A stretch of 58,147 nucleotides of DNA. Origin: Candidatus Omnitrophota bacterium. Lineage in GTDB: Bacteria; Omnitrophota; Omnitrophia; Omnitrophales; Aquincolibacteriaceae. The stretch's first letter is position 1. Every line of letters starts with the position of its first letter. Location: contig VFQY01000006.1 of assembly GCA_018883425.1 (NCBI GenBank), positions 1 through 58,147 of the forward strand, in the 5' to 3' direction. Positions 17,897-26,895 of the stretch are shown here, one piece after another. The position numbers and the translations under genes are program-made. The notes beneath the pieces are model-generated. The model saw nothing but the letters and a program-made list of their open reading frames with translations, was not told the DNA's origin and searched no databases.

Positions 17897-17971
17897 AAAA
17901 AAACTGCGGGAATTCCGCTGCGGGATCACCGCCGCCGCTCTGGGGCTAACGTCTCACCCGGCCTCCCGCAG
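17897..17971 (-). terminator. possible terminator after era
   Basis: Directly after the era stop, CTGCGGGA (17971-17964 on the minus strand) can pair with either of two TCCCGCAG copies (17925-17918 or 17911-17904). The second is followed by a run of seven T. The T-run abuts the ribosome-binding site of the amidinotransferase gene, so termination may be partial. Confidence 0.5.
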
Positions 17972-17974
17972 CTC

Positions 17975-18859
17975 TTACTCATAACCGAGCTTGCGGAGCG
18001 CGCCGGGGTCTGACTTCCAATCCGGAACGACCTTGACCCATAATTTAAGAAAAACTTTTTTGCCCAGAAACGCTTCAATATCTTCGCGGGCCGCCTGGCC
18101 GATTTCTTTCATCTTGAGCCCCCCTTTGCCGATCACGATGCCTTTTTGGGATTCCCGCTCCACACTGAAAGACGCGTGAATCTCCGCGATTCCATCAGGG
18201 CGCTCTTCGAATTTTTCGATAGTGACGGTCGTCCCGTAGGGAATTTCTTCGGACGTAAAGTGATAGATCTTCTCGCGGATCAGCTCCGACACAATCGAAC
18301 GTTCGGTCTGATCCGAAATCTGATCTTCAGGAAAAAGAGGGTCGCCCGCCGGAAGAAGCTCGAGGGTTTTCTTCAGAAGCACATCCGTCTGGGTTCCCAG
18401 CTTGGCCGAAATCGGAATCATGTCGGCAAACGCGTATTCCTTGGAATAAAAATCCAGGACGGGAAGAACCTCCGGCTTGGGGAATCGGTCCACCTGATTG
18501 ATCAGAAGAATGATCGGCAGCTCTGTGCGGCGCAGCGTCTGCAGAATCGCAAGATCCCCCGTATCAATCTCGCCCGGTAGAACGAGCCAGTAAAGAAGAT
18601 CCGCGCCTTCCATGGCTTTCTCCACTTCCTTGAGCATCCAGTGACCGAGTTTGTCCTTGGGTTTGTGAAGTCCCGGGGTATCCAGAAAGATCACCTGCCC
18701 CTCGGGCCGCGTTAAAATGCCCTGAACCGCTCCGCGCGTTGTTTGAGGTTTCGGAGAAACCCCGGCAATTTTGGCGCCGATCAGCTGATTGAGAAGCGTC
18801 GACTTTCCCACGTTCGGGCGTCCGACAATCGAAACATAACCGCACTTTTTAGAACTCAC
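17975..18859 (-). CDS. era: GTPase Era
   Basis: 294 residues, normal length, from a GTG with GGAG seven bases upstream. G1 is GRPNVGKS (residues 13-20), G3 is DTPG and G4 is NQVD, where most Era proteins have NKxD. The C-terminal KH domain (VIGKGGLKMKEIGQAAREDIE) binds the 3' end of 16S rRNA. Era acts in 30S subunit maturation. The first 11 bases overlap the end of the AsmA-like gene. Confidence 0.97.
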   Translation of the reverse strand: MSSKKCGYVSIVGRPNVGKSTLLNQLIGAKIAGVSPKPQTTRGAVQGILTRPEGQVIFLDTPGLHKPKDKLGHWMLKEVEKAMEGADLLYWLVLPGEIDTGDLAILQTLRRTELPIILLINQVDRFPKPEVLPVLDFYSKEYAFADMIPISAKLGTQTDVLLKKTLELLPAGDPLFPEDQISDQTERSIVSELIREKIYHFTSEEIPYGTTVTIEKFEERPDGIAEIHASFSVERESQKGIVIGKGGLKMKEIGQAAREDIEAFLGKKVFLKLWVKVVPDWKSDPGALRKLGYE

Positions 18860-20102
18860 CTGAATTCTCCTTTTTGGGTGTGACTAGGGTACCGATCGTT
18901 TCAATCTGACTCGTAATTCCGCCGGCTATTTTTTCAGGCGCCTGAACGATGGCCGAGGGGGTCTGCACCAAAACTGACGGGGCTTTGACCACAACGGTTT
19001 TGGTCTGTTCGACCAGCGCCGCCGGAGTTTGCGTCAAAAGTTTCAATCCTCCCTGAAGCCGGGAGCCAAGCGCGTCCTGAAAAGCCTTGCTGAAAGCTTT
19101 GTAGAAATAAAACTGCGGATCCGTGATATCTCCGGCCACCGGAACCTTCAGAAGAATCTCTTTCTCGTTCTGAAGAAAGCCGAGCGCCCCCGTCATCGGG
19201 AGCCCCCAAAGAAGGTCTGCGCCCTTGACCGCGGGGACAACCTTGAGTCCGTAGAGCCGGAGTTCGCTTTGAGATTCCACTTTTTTCTCACGGCAAATCA
19301 TCCGCATACGCCAATCGAAACGCCCTTCCTCGATCAGGATCGGCAGATCGCTCCAAAAACGCCGGTAATCGAACATCTGACCGCCCCGAATGCGGCCTTC
19401 GAGATCAAAGCTGACTCTTCCGGTCGGAAAATTGGCTTTGCCGTGAACCTCGGCGGCGGCCGGAAAACTCTCTCCAATCAGGCCCCGCAGATGCACGGTC
19501 TGCTTAAGATCCGAAGGGTTGCCGGCGGGCCAGACAAATCCGCTCATCCCGCCGTCAAGATCACGGAAAACAAAACGGTTCGCTGAATCACTGGAGCGCT
19601 GGTCATCGTAGATGAAAACCCCGCGTCTTATCGAGATGAAATCAATCCGCACTTCCCACTCGGTCGGCTTCTCCTCGGCCTGGCGCTCCTGCTTCTTCTT
19701 TTTTTTCCGGGCCTTCATGTAACGGATCCAATCCCGGAGATTCGATGAGCTTTCTTCGCTGAAAGCCCGGCGCTCGATCAAGTAGTAGGGTTCGTTCATC
19801 TCGATACGGCTGATCAAAACTTTTTTGCGGAGCAGGGCCGGAAAATCGACATGAAAATCCAGTTCACGCACAGACAGGTGCGGCGAGTAAGAATACCCCG
19901 GCTGATTGACAAAACTCACCCCGCGCGCGCTCACCCGCCCCGTGAACAGATCCGCCCTCAACGAGTTGACTTTGAAAGTCATGCCGAAGAGACGCCGCAA
20001 GGACGATTCAAGGTAGGGATCCAGCAGAGCGCCTGCGATGCGGTCGGAGAAGGTGAAGGCTGCCGTGAGAGCAAGCAGAAAAACAAGCACAAAACGGCGC
20101 AT
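18849..20102 (-). CDS. AsmA/DUF748-like envelope protein
   Basis: 417 residues. One N-terminal hydrophobic helix (RRFVLVFLLALTAAFTFSD) is followed by a beta-rich region beginning YLESSLRRLFGMTFKVNSLRADLFTGRVSARGVSFVNQPGYS. That is the usual opening of AsmA-type repeats, which build bridges carrying lipid across the periplasm. A lysine stretch lies near residue 134. The last 60 residues form a quasi-repeat (TPAALVEQ, APSVLVQ, TPSAIVQ, APEKIAG). The start codon shares a base with the gdhA stop (TGATG). A role in envelope lipid transport or assembly is inferred from the family only. Confidence 0.7.
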   Translation of the reverse strand: MRRFVLVFLLALTAAFTFSDRIAGALLDPYLESSLRRLFGMTFKVNSLRADLFTGRVSARGVSFVNQPGYSYSPHLSVRELDFHVDFPALLRKKVLISRIEMNEPYYLIERRAFSEESSSNLRDWIRYMKARKKKKKQERQAEEKPTEWEVRIDFISIRRGVFIYDDQRSSDSANRFVFRDLDGGMSGFVWPAGNPSDLKQTVHLRGLIGESFPAAAEVHGKANFPTGRVSFDLEGRIRGGQMFDYRRFWSDLPILIEEGRFDWRMRMICREKKVESQSELRLYGLKVVPAVKGADLLWGLPMTGALGFLQNEKEILLKVPVAGDITDPQFYFYKAFSKAFQDALGSRLQGGLKLLTQTPAALVEQTKTVVVKAPSVLVQTPSAIVQAPEKIAGGITSQIETIGTLVTPKKENSGEF

Positions 20103-21370
20103 CAGGTGCCGCGGAGGTTTTCTGCTTCGGCGACCCGGGACACCCCCAGAACGAACGCGGCAATGCGGTTGGAAAGTTTGTTTTTTTTAGCCGTATCTTT
20201 CATTTCCCAATAAGCGCGGCCGAGAATCTTTTTTAACTCTGCATTCACATGGTATTTCTCCCAGGAATACTGCTGAAGATTCTGCACCCACTCAAAATAG
20301 GAAACGATCACGCCGCCGGCATTGGCAAGAACGTCGGGAATCACGGCGATCGCGTTGGACTGAAAAACCTCGTCCGCTTCGGGACTGGTCGGCCCGTTGG
20401 CGCCTTCCAGAATCACACGGGCGCGCACCTTGGCGGCATTTTTCCGATGAAACACGCCGCCGAGGGCCGCGGGAATCAGGATATCGCACTTGAGCGCGAG
20501 CATCTCCTCATGAGTCATTTTTTCTGCTTTGGCATAATCCGTCAACTCCCCGCCGTGATTGACAAAATTCATGAGTTCGCCGATATCCAGACCCTTGGGA
20601 TCATAGAGCGCGCCCTTCACATTCGAAACCGAGAGAATTTTAACGCCTTTTTCCCAGAGCAAATACGCGGCCCAGGAACCGACGTTTCCAAACCCTTGAA
20701 TCACACACGTTGTCTTGGGAAGAGATAAACCCAGATCCTCGCAAATCATCTCCCCGACCAGACTCACTCCGCGGCCGGTCGCCTCCTCACGCTCCCTCAC
20801 GCCCCCGAGAGCCGGAGGCTTGCCCGTCACCACCGCGGGCGAATGTCCGTGCGTGATCGAATACTCGTCCATGATCCAGGCCATCACCTGGGCGTTCGTC
20901 CCGACATCAGGCGCCGGGATGTCTTGGTAAGGCCCGATAGCCCCCGCAAGATTGTTGATGTAAGTTCGGGTCAGAGTCTGCAGCTCCCGGGGTGAAAACT
21001 CCTTGGGATTGCAGGCGACTCCCCCCTTCGCTCCTCCGAAAGGAATATTGACCAGCGCCGTTTTCCAACTCATCAGGGAAGCCAGGGCGCGGACATCATC
21101 CAGGTCGGTGTCGGGATGATAGCGGATACCGCCCTTGTAAGGACCGCGGGCGCCGCTGTGCTGAACCCGGTAGCCTTCGAAAATTTTGAGTTCTCCGCTA
21201 TCGAGGCGAACGGGCACCGCCACTTTAATCTCACGCCAAGGCTCAGTCAAAAGCCTGCGAAGCGAGGGCTTGTAATCCAGAAAATCAAACGCTTGCCCAA
21301 GGTAATCATTGACGCTTTCAAACGCATTGGTCTTGGGAGGCGTCTTCTTCGATTGCGGGAATTGACTCAT
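20102..21370 (-). CDS. gdhA: glutamate dehydrogenase (Glu/Leu/Phe/Val family)
   Basis: 422 residues, hexameric GDH type. Substrate and catalytic motifs are clear: GPYKGGIRYHPD, the catalytic lysine in PFGGAKGGV, and the Asp in IPAPDVGTNAQ. The dinucleotide site IQGFGNVGSWAA follows. It interconverts glutamate and 2-oxoglutarate plus ammonia with NAD(P)H. The genome thus has both GDH and GOGAT. It is translationally coupled to elbB upstream (ATGA overlap) and to the AsmA-like gene downstream (TGATG). Confidence 0.96.
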   Translation of the reverse strand: MSQFPQSKKTPPKTNAFESVNDYLGQAFDFLDYKPSLRRLLTEPWREIKVAVPVRLDSGELKIFEGYRVQHSGARGPYKGGIRYHPDTDLDDVRALASLMSWKTALVNIPFGGAKGGVACNPKEFSPRELQTLTRTYINNLAGAIGPYQDIPAPDVGTNAQVMAWIMDEYSITHGHSPAVVTGKPPALGGVREREEATGRGVSLVGEMICEDLGLSLPKTTCVIQGFGNVGSWAAYLLWEKGVKILSVSNVKGALYDPKGLDIGELMNFVNHGGELTDYAKAEKMTHEEMLALKCDILIPAALGGVFHRKNAAKVRARVILEGANGPTSPEADEVFQSNAIAVIPDVLANAGGVIVSYFEWVQNLQQYSWEKYHVNAELKKILGRAYWEMKDTAKKNKLSNRIAAFVLGVSRVAEAENLRGT

Positions 21371-22035
21371 AGAGTCTTGAACTCCTTTACCATGACAAGG
21401 ACTTCACGTACAAGTTGACGGATGCCCGAGGCCGCCTCTCCAATATTTTGGGCGAGCATGTACGCGGGCGTGGAGACAATCCGGTTTTGTTTATCGGCAC
21501 AAACGCCGTGAACATCACACACTTCATGGCGGTGGCCCAGAGCGGTGATCACTTCAGCGGTCGAAGCATCCGAACCGATCGTCAGCTTCAGGTTTTTGCC
21601 CTCAAAAACTTTCGCCAGAAGGACGGGCGCGATGCATACCGCCCCAATCGGTTTGCCGGCGGCGTGCATGCGCCGGATCAGCGTTTCCGTCGAACTCTCA
21701 ACGGCCGCCTGCAGGCCGTCGAAGGCAAAGGTGCAGAGATTTTTAACGACCCCGTAGCCTCCCGGAAAAATAAGCGCATCAAGATCCTCGGCCCGCGCCT
21801 CGTGAAGCGGAGTCACTTTCCCCCGGGCGATGCGGGCAGATTCCGTCAGGACCGAGCGCTTTTCCTGCGCGGCCTCTCCCGTCCTATGATTGATGACGTG
21901 CGCAAGCTCGATCTCAGGGGCCAGACAAACCGCCTCGGCTCCAGCCTCACAGAGAGCCAGAAGAACAGCCGCAGACTCATGAATCTCCGCCCCGTCAAAG
22001 ACACCGCATCCGGAAAGCACAACGCCTACTCTCAT
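21367..22035 (-). CDS. elbB: ElbB-like glyoxalase of the DJ-1/PfpI superfamily
   Basis: 222 residues from an ATG at 22035 preceded by AAGGGGG. The sequence VGVVLSGCGVFDGAEIHE opens the ElbB family, PGGYGVVKNLCTFA follows, and the nucleophile elbow GAVCIAPVLLAKV carries the reactive Cys. E. coli ElbB has weak glyoxalase III activity and was linked to isoprenoid synthesis; the physiological role is uncertain. Four-base overlaps join it to the aminotransferase before it and gdhA after it. Confidence 0.9.
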   Translation of the reverse strand: MRVGVVLSGCGVFDGAEIHESAAVLLALCEAGAEAVCLAPEIELAHVINHRTGEAAQEKRSVLTESARIARGKVTPLHEARAEDLDALIFPGGYGVVKNLCTFAFDGLQAAVESSTETLIRRMHAAGKPIGAVCIAPVLLAKVFEGKNLKLTIGSDASTAEVITALGHRHEVCDVHGVCADKQNRIVSTPAYMLAQNIGEAASGIRQLVREVLVMVKEFKTL

Positions 22036-23186
22036 TTTTTTACCCCCTTGCGTCCGCTGTTTCGGGACTCTTCGTCCCGGCAAGCCGAAAGAATTTCAAC
22101 CAACCGGTCAATCTCCTCCGGCGTATTATAAAAGTGCGGCCCGATCCGGAGCCCTCCTCCCCTGGGGGAAACAAAAACACCCCGGGCTAGAAGCCTCTTC
22201 CAGACCCGGACGGCGGCGTTCATCTCGGCGATTACAATCCCCGAACGGAAACGCTCCTCACGGGGAGAAAGAACCCGAAAACCCCGGTCTTCCAGCCTCT
22301 CAGCCGCATAAGCGGAAAGCTCCAGAATGCGCCTGAAGATTTTTTCGATCCCGATGTCCATAAGATACTCGATCGCGGCGCCCACGGCAAAGATAGCCGG
22401 AAATCCCGGCACTCCCATCTCGTAGCGCGCGGCCTCGCTGCGGATCGCCGTCTTTCGGTTCTTCATGGCGTCAGGGTCCTTGACGCTGCGCCAGCCGATC
22501 GATGCCGGTTTGAATTTCCGGAGAATTTCCGAACGGATATACATCAAACCTCCGCCGTAGCCCGCCATGAGCCACTTGTAACTGTTCGAGCAAACGATGT
22601 CGGCGTTACAGGCTTTGACATTGAACGGAACGGCGCCCAGCGACTGAGTCGCATTGACGACCAGGTAACGGCGGCCCTTCATTTGCCCGAGCGCCTCCAA
22701 ATCCTGACGGAATCCCGTCGCATACTGAACCGAACTCGTCACGATGGTTTTGACTTCGGGCCGAAGCTGGCGCTGCAGATCCTCCAGCGCAAGGATGCCG
22801 CCGGCGCGGGGCTTTTGATAAAAGATCTTCGCTTTTCTCCAAATCCAGGGAAGGGTGCTGGAGGGGAATTCGCAAACGTTGGTCAGAACAGAACCTTCAC
22901 CGGCCAGCATTTCAGCGGCCGCATTCACCGCCTGCGAGGTACTGGAAACAAAGGCGATTTCTTCAGGTTCGGCATGGATAAATTTCGCGGCAGCCGCCCG
23001 GCACCGTTCGGCTCTTTTCATCCAGCGCGGCCATGCAAAATCAGCTTCTAGAGCATTTTCCCGAAGAGCTTCCTGCATGCGGATCCGCACAGGTTCTGCC
23101 AGGGGACCACCGGCCGCATGGTCCAGATAAAGGCCGCTTCGGGTGAGCGGAAAGTCCCTGCGGATTTTTTCCCAGAAAGAACTCAT
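22032..23186 (-). CDS. class V PLP-dependent aminotransferase-fold enzyme
   Basis: 384 residues with the fold of cysteine desulfurase, kynureninase and isopenicillin N epimerase. The Schiff-base lysine is K204 in CSNSYKWLMAGYGGG. STSQAVNAAAEM binds the PLP phosphate, and EFPSSTLPW supplies a stacking Phe. At the position of the Asp that normally pairs with the PLP pyridine nitrogen the sequence reads VVNATQSLG (Asn178). No cysteine-desulfurase active-site loop is evident, so I do not call it IscS or SufS. The substrate is unknown. It lies 67 bases downstream of the MoeB-rhodanese gene and overlaps elbB. Confidence 0.8.
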   Translation of the reverse strand: MSSFWEKIRRDFPLTRSGLYLDHAAGGPLAEPVRIRMQEALRENALEADFAWPRWMKRAERCRAAAAKFIHAEPEEIAFVSSTSQAVNAAAEMLAGEGSVLTNVCEFPSSTLPWIWRKAKIFYQKPRAGGILALEDLQRQLRPEVKTIVTSSVQYATGFRQDLEALGQMKGRRYLVVNATQSLGAVPFNVKACNADIVCSNSYKWLMAGYGGGLMYIRSEILRKFKPASIGWRSVKDPDAMKNRKTAIRSEAARYEMGVPGFPAIFAVGAAIEYLMDIGIEKIFRRILELSAYAAERLEDRGFRVLSPREERFRSGIVIAEMNAAVRVWKRLLARGVFVSPRGGGLRIGPHFYNTPEEIDRLVEILSACRDEESRNSGRKGVKK

Positions 23187-23253
23187 GCCTCTAGCCTTTC
23201 GCTCCGCGGGAAAACTGCGCCGCCGCCAGGCTCAGCGGGATCAGAAGCGGACC

Positions 23254-24411
23254 TTAATAACGCGCCACAGCGGGGTCGATGCGGTCCGACCAGTGGTCGA
23301 TGCCCCCCGCAACATTCTTGAGTTTCTTGAATCCCCGGGACTGAAGCATCTGAAGAGCGCGGCGGCTTCGTCCTCCGTGATGACAAATCGCCACGATCTC
23401 CTTTTCCCGGTAGGGCTCCAATTCTCCGGCGCGGTCCGGAATCGCGCCGAGCGGGATTAAGCGGGCCCCCTCAATGCGGGCAATTTGATACTCGAAAGGT
23501 TCACGGACATCGAGAAAGAAAAAATCTTCGCGCTGATCAAGCTTCTTTTTCAATTCCTCGACAGAGATATCCGCGATGCCGTCGGAGGCGCCTCCGCGGG
23601 TCAAACCGCAGAACTGATCATAATCGATTAAGCTCGTGATCACGGGGTTTTTCCCGCACACGGGGCAGTTGGGATCTTTCTTCAGTTTGAGTTCACGAAA
23701 GGTCATCTGAAGAGCGTCATAAACGAGGAGCCGTCCCACGAGCGTGCGCCCGATACCGCAGAGAATTTTAACGGCTTCCGTCGCCTGAATCAGCCCGATC
23801 ACGCCCGGAAGAATTCCCAGCACGCCGCCTTCGGCACAGCTCGGCACCATCCCGGGAGGAGGCGGTTCGGGGTAAAGGCACCGGTAACAAGGCCCTTCAT
23901 CCGCCTTGAACACCGTCGCCAGGCCATCAAAGCGGAAAATCGAGCCGTAAATGTTCGGCTTGTTGAGAAACACGCACGCGTCACTCGTCAAGTAGCGGGT
24001 GGGGAAATTGTCCGTACCGTCGATCACCAAATCGTAATCGCGGATGATTTCCAGGGCATTGGCAGAGGTGATCTTGACTTCATATTTCACGACTTTCGTG
24101 TCGGGATTCATGGCCTTGATGCGTTTCTCAGCTGAATCGATCTTCGGTGTTCCAATGGCATCATTGGTATGAATAATCTGACGCTGAAGGTTGGAAAGAT
24201 CGACTTTATCAAAATCCACAAGTCCCAGGGTTCCGACACCCGCGGCAGCCAGGTAGAGCGCAATCGGGGAACCCAGCCCTCCGGAACCGATCAGCAGGAC
24301 TTTCGAGCGCAGGAGCTTTTTCTGACCTTCCTCGCCTATTTCCGGCAGAATAAAATGGCGGCTGTAACGCGTCAGCTGTTCTGAAGTTAATTCCATATCC
24401 TTGGATTCCAT
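23254..24411 (-). CDS. moeB: MoeB/ThiF-type adenylyltransferase with C-terminal rhodanese
   Basis: 385 residues. Residues 1-265 are the E1-like domain: ATP site LLIGSGGLGSPIALYL (38-53), VDFDKVDLSNLQRQ, DGTDNFPTRY, and structural zinc from C175/C178 and C249/C252. The conserved Cys192 lies in PSCAEGGVLG. Residues 280-385 are a rhodanese domain with active-site Cys343 in ICHHGGRSRR. Such fusions activate the C-terminus of MoaD/ThiS/CysO-like carriers and load sulfur. No carrier gene is adjacent, so the pathway (molybdopterin, thiamine or cysteine) is undecided. Confidence 0.92.
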   Translation of the reverse strand: MESKDMELTSEQLTRYSRHFILPEIGEEGQKKLLRSKVLLIGSGGLGSPIALYLAAAGVGTLGLVDFDKVDLSNLQRQIIHTNDAIGTPKIDSAEKRIKAMNPDTKVVKYEVKITSANALEIIRDYDLVIDGTDNFPTRYLTSDACVFLNKPNIYGSIFRFDGLATVFKADEGPCYRCLYPEPPPPGMVPSCAEGGVLGILPGVIGLIQATEAVKILCGIGRTLVGRLLVYDALQMTFRELKLKKDPNCPVCGKNPVITSLIDYDQFCGLTRGGASDGIADISVEELKKKLDQREDFFFLDVREPFEYQIARIEGARLIPLGAIPDRAGELEPYREKEIVAICHHGGRSRRALQMLQSRGFKKLKNVAGGIDHWSDRIDPAVARY

Positions 24412-24424
24412 ACTCGGACCTCTT

Positions 24425-25378
24425 CTAGCGGGGATTCAGCCCCTGTTGAAAAATCGGCTCTTCTTTGAAAAGCCTGCTTAAAGCCATGATTTGATTCTGC
24501 GTCAATTCCGGCGATTCTGAGGCCTCGGCGTTATCCCGGGCCTGCTGAGCTTGCTTGATCCCCACAAGGACCGAGGCAATTTCACCGCGGGAGAGAACAA
24601 ACTCCAGGGCCGCTTTGGGCCATCCCGCTTTGGGAACGACCCCGCAGAGGAGCCTGAATTTTTCTTCGTCCGCGCGGAGTTTGTCAGCGTGCCAGCGCCG
24701 GCGGTGATCCCCCTTGGGAAACTCGAAATCGGCCGGGTACTTCCCGCTCAGCCATCCCGAGGCCAAAGGCTCACGGGCAGCTAAGGCCGTCTTCTTTCGG
24801 ACAGCTTCGGCGAAAACCGCTTCCATCCGGGTATCCATCACGTTGAAGGGAATCTGAAGCGCCTCGACCTCCGGGAACTCAAGCGCAGACTGAGCTTCTT
24901 CGACCCGATGAACCGAAATGCCTCCGAAGCGGATTTTGCCAGCCTTCTTGAGTTCCTTGAGAACATCAGCCGCTTCCCCGCTCTGAATCAACTCCAGCGG
25001 CGGATTGTGAAGCCAAAAAAGATCGACCGCCTCCGCTTTCAAGCGGCGCAAACTTCTCTCGAGAGCAAAACCCAGGTAGGCGGCGTCGAAACGCTTGCGG
25101 ACCGGAGCCTGGTAGAAATCCCAGCCCGCTTTGGTTGCGACACAAACGTCACCGCGAGGCTTGCCTTTCAGGAATTGGGCCAGCAGCGATTCGCTTCGCC
25201 CTTTGCCGTAGCTGTCAGCTGTGTCAAAGAAATTGATTCCCCGATCCCAAGCCGCCTCTAGAGCTTCGAGGGACTCCCGGTCAGACGTTGGGCCATAAGC
25301 GTCCCCGCCTATGGCCCACGCGCCAAAACCGATTTCAGAGACTTTGAGCCCTGAACGCCCTAACTCCCGGTATTTCAC
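24425..25378 (-). CDS. aldo/keto reductase
   Basis: 317 residues, starting at GTG 25378, just after the fba stop. The catalytic tetrad is present: Asp52 and Tyr57 in NFFDTADSYG, Lys83 in VATKAG, and His in FWLHNPP. The C-terminal part fits the NADPH-binding barrel of the AKR superfamily, although the family's usual R-S-N motif is not obvious. It reduces an unknown aldehyde or ketone in the cytosol. It is 13 bases upstream of the MoeB-rhodanese gene. Confidence 0.92.
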   Translation of the reverse strand: MKYRELGRSGLKVSEIGFGAWAIGGDAYGPTSDRESLEALEAAWDRGINFFDTADSYGKGRSESLLAQFLKGKPRGDVCVATKAGWDFYQAPVRKRFDAAYLGFALERSLRRLKAEAVDLFWLHNPPLELIQSGEAADVLKELKKAGKIRFGGISVHRVEEAQSALEFPEVEALQIPFNVMDTRMEAVFAEAVRKKTALAAREPLASGWLSGKYPADFEFPKGDHRRRWHADKLRADEEKFRLLCGVVPKAGWPKAALEFVLSRGEIASVLVGIKQAQQARDNAEASESPELTQNQIMALSRLFKEEPIFQQGLNPR

Positions 25379-25384
25379 AGCGGG

Positions 25385-26431
25385 TCAGCTGACCGCAACT
25401 CCCTGGCGGAGAGTCTTGCCGGTCGACTTGAGATCATCGCAGGCTTGCCTGACCCGATCCGCCATGGCCACCTCGGCGGCCTTCAGATAGACGCGCGGAT
25501 CATAGACCTTCTTATTTCCGACCTCGCCGTCGACTTTCAGGACGCCGTCGTAATTTTTGAACATATGATCGACGATGGGACGCGTAAAAGCATACTGACA
25601 GTCGGTATCGATGTTCATCTTGATCACACCGTACTCAAGCGTTTCATGGATCTCTTCGATCGACGAACCTGAGCCGCCGTGAAAAACAAGGTAGAACTTG
25701 GAGTCGGGACCATGCGCCTTCATGACGGCATCCTGCCCCTGCTTCAGAATGACAGGCTTCAGCTTGACATTACCCGGCTTGTAGACACCGTGGACATTGC
25801 CGAAGGTCGCGGCAAACATGTACCTGGAGCCTTTCACGGCATTCAGACGATTAGCGACTTCCACCATGTCTTCAGGGGTCGTGTAGAGCTTCTCAGCCGG
25901 CGCATCTTCCGTGTTCACGCCGTCTTCCTCGCCGCCGACGACTCCCGCTTCGACCTCGAGGATGATCTCGTTCTTGGCGCAGCGTTCGAGAAGTTTCACG
26001 GCGATGTCCATGTTCTCTTTCAGGGGAAGTTCACTGCCGTCGAACATGTGGCTGTTGAAAAGATTGGGAAGACCCGCGGCCCGCCTCTTTTCCGTCTCGG
26101 TAATCAGCGGCCCGACAAATTTTTCGATTTTGTCAGCTTGGCAGTGATCGGTATGGAGAGCCACGAAAATATTGTAGCGTTCGGCCACGCGGTGAACATG
26201 CTCGGCCAGCGTGATCGCTCCGAGCGCCATATCTTTCACCGAAGATCCGGAGGCAAACTGGCCGCCTCCCGTGGAAACCTGCAGAATACCGTCTGACTTG
26301 GCTTCGGCCAGCCCTCGGAGTGTTGCATTCGCGGTGACAATCGACGTCACATTGATCGCAGGAAACGCATACTTATTCTGCATGGCGGAATCGAGCATTT
26401 TGCAATAGGTTTTATAATCGGCTACGGGCAT
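25385..26431 (-). CDS. fbaA: class II fructose-bisphosphate aldolase
   Basis: 348 residues of the class IIA type. The zinc ligands and catalytic residues are visible: HTDHCQ, EVEAGVVGGEEDGV, FGNVHGVY, VFHGGSGSS and KMNIDTDCQYAF. It cleaves fructose 1,6-bisphosphate in glycolysis or condenses triose phosphates in gluconeogenesis. Start at ATG 26431 with a GGAG site, 64 bases after trxA. Confidence 0.97.
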   Translation of the reverse strand: MPVADYKTYCKMLDSAMQNKYAFPAINVTSIVTANATLRGLAEAKSDGILQVSTGGGQFASGSSVKDMALGAITLAEHVHRVAERYNIFVALHTDHCQADKIEKFVGPLITETEKRRAAGLPNLFNSHMFDGSELPLKENMDIAVKLLERCAKNEIILEVEAGVVGGEEDGVNTEDAPAEKLYTTPEDMVEVANRLNAVKGSRYMFAATFGNVHGVYKPGNVKLKPVILKQGQDAVMKAHGPDSKFYLVFHGGSGSSIEEIHETLEYGVIKMNIDTDCQYAFTRPIVDHMFKNYDGVLKVDGEVGNKKVYDPRVYLKAAEVAMADRVRQACDDLKSTGKTLRQGVAVS

Positions 26432-26495
26432 TGAAAGCTCCTTGATTTTGATTTTCTATTCGGGGGATTGATAAGAACCCTGGATACGGCGAGAC

Positions 26496-26825
26496 CTACG
26501 CCTTGACAGCCTCGTCAATGGCGCGCTGAATGTTTTCCTGCGACTGGAAACCCACAAGCTGGCCGGCCACTTGTCCATTCTTAAAAAGAATCATCGTGGG
26601 AATTCCCTGGATACCGTACTTCTGGGGCGTGTCCTGGTTTTCATCCACATTCATTTTTCCCACCACCACCTTACCCAGGTTGGCGCCGGCAATTCTTTCG
26701 ATCACGGGTCCGAGCATCCGGCAGGGACCGCACCATTCGGCCCAGAAATCAACCAGGACGGGCTGCGAGGCGTCGAGAACTTCGGATTTGAAATTAGCGT
26801 CGGTAAATGTTTTCTCTGATCCCAT
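26496..26825 (-). CDS. trxA: thioredoxin
   Basis: 109 residues with the active site W-C32-G-P-C35 and the cis-proline loop GIPTMILFKNGQ. Cytosolic disulfide reductase. ATG at 26825 with AGAGGAGA upstream, and a well-formed promoter about 45 bases further up. It appears to be the first gene of the long minus-strand run that ends at the ferredoxin terminator. Confidence 0.97.
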   Translation of the reverse strand: MGSEKTFTDANFKSEVLDASQPVLVDFWAEWCGPCRMLGPVIERIAGANLGKVVVGKMNVDENQDTPQKYGIQGIPTMILFKNGQVAGQLVGFQSQENIQRAIDEAVKA

Positions 26826-26866
26826 AGCGTTATCTCCTCTAAGTCGGGCCTTTCATAAAGTGCTGT

Positions 26867-26895
26867 AATATACCCCAGGCCTTCATCTTTGTCCA
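26867..26895 (-). promoter_or_regulatory. predicted sigma70 promoter of trxA
   Basis: On the minus strand TGGACA (26895-26890), a 17-base spacer and TATATT (26872-26867). Five of six bases match in each box. The -35 box overlaps the 3' end of the short prepilin-like ORF. Confidence 0.65.
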
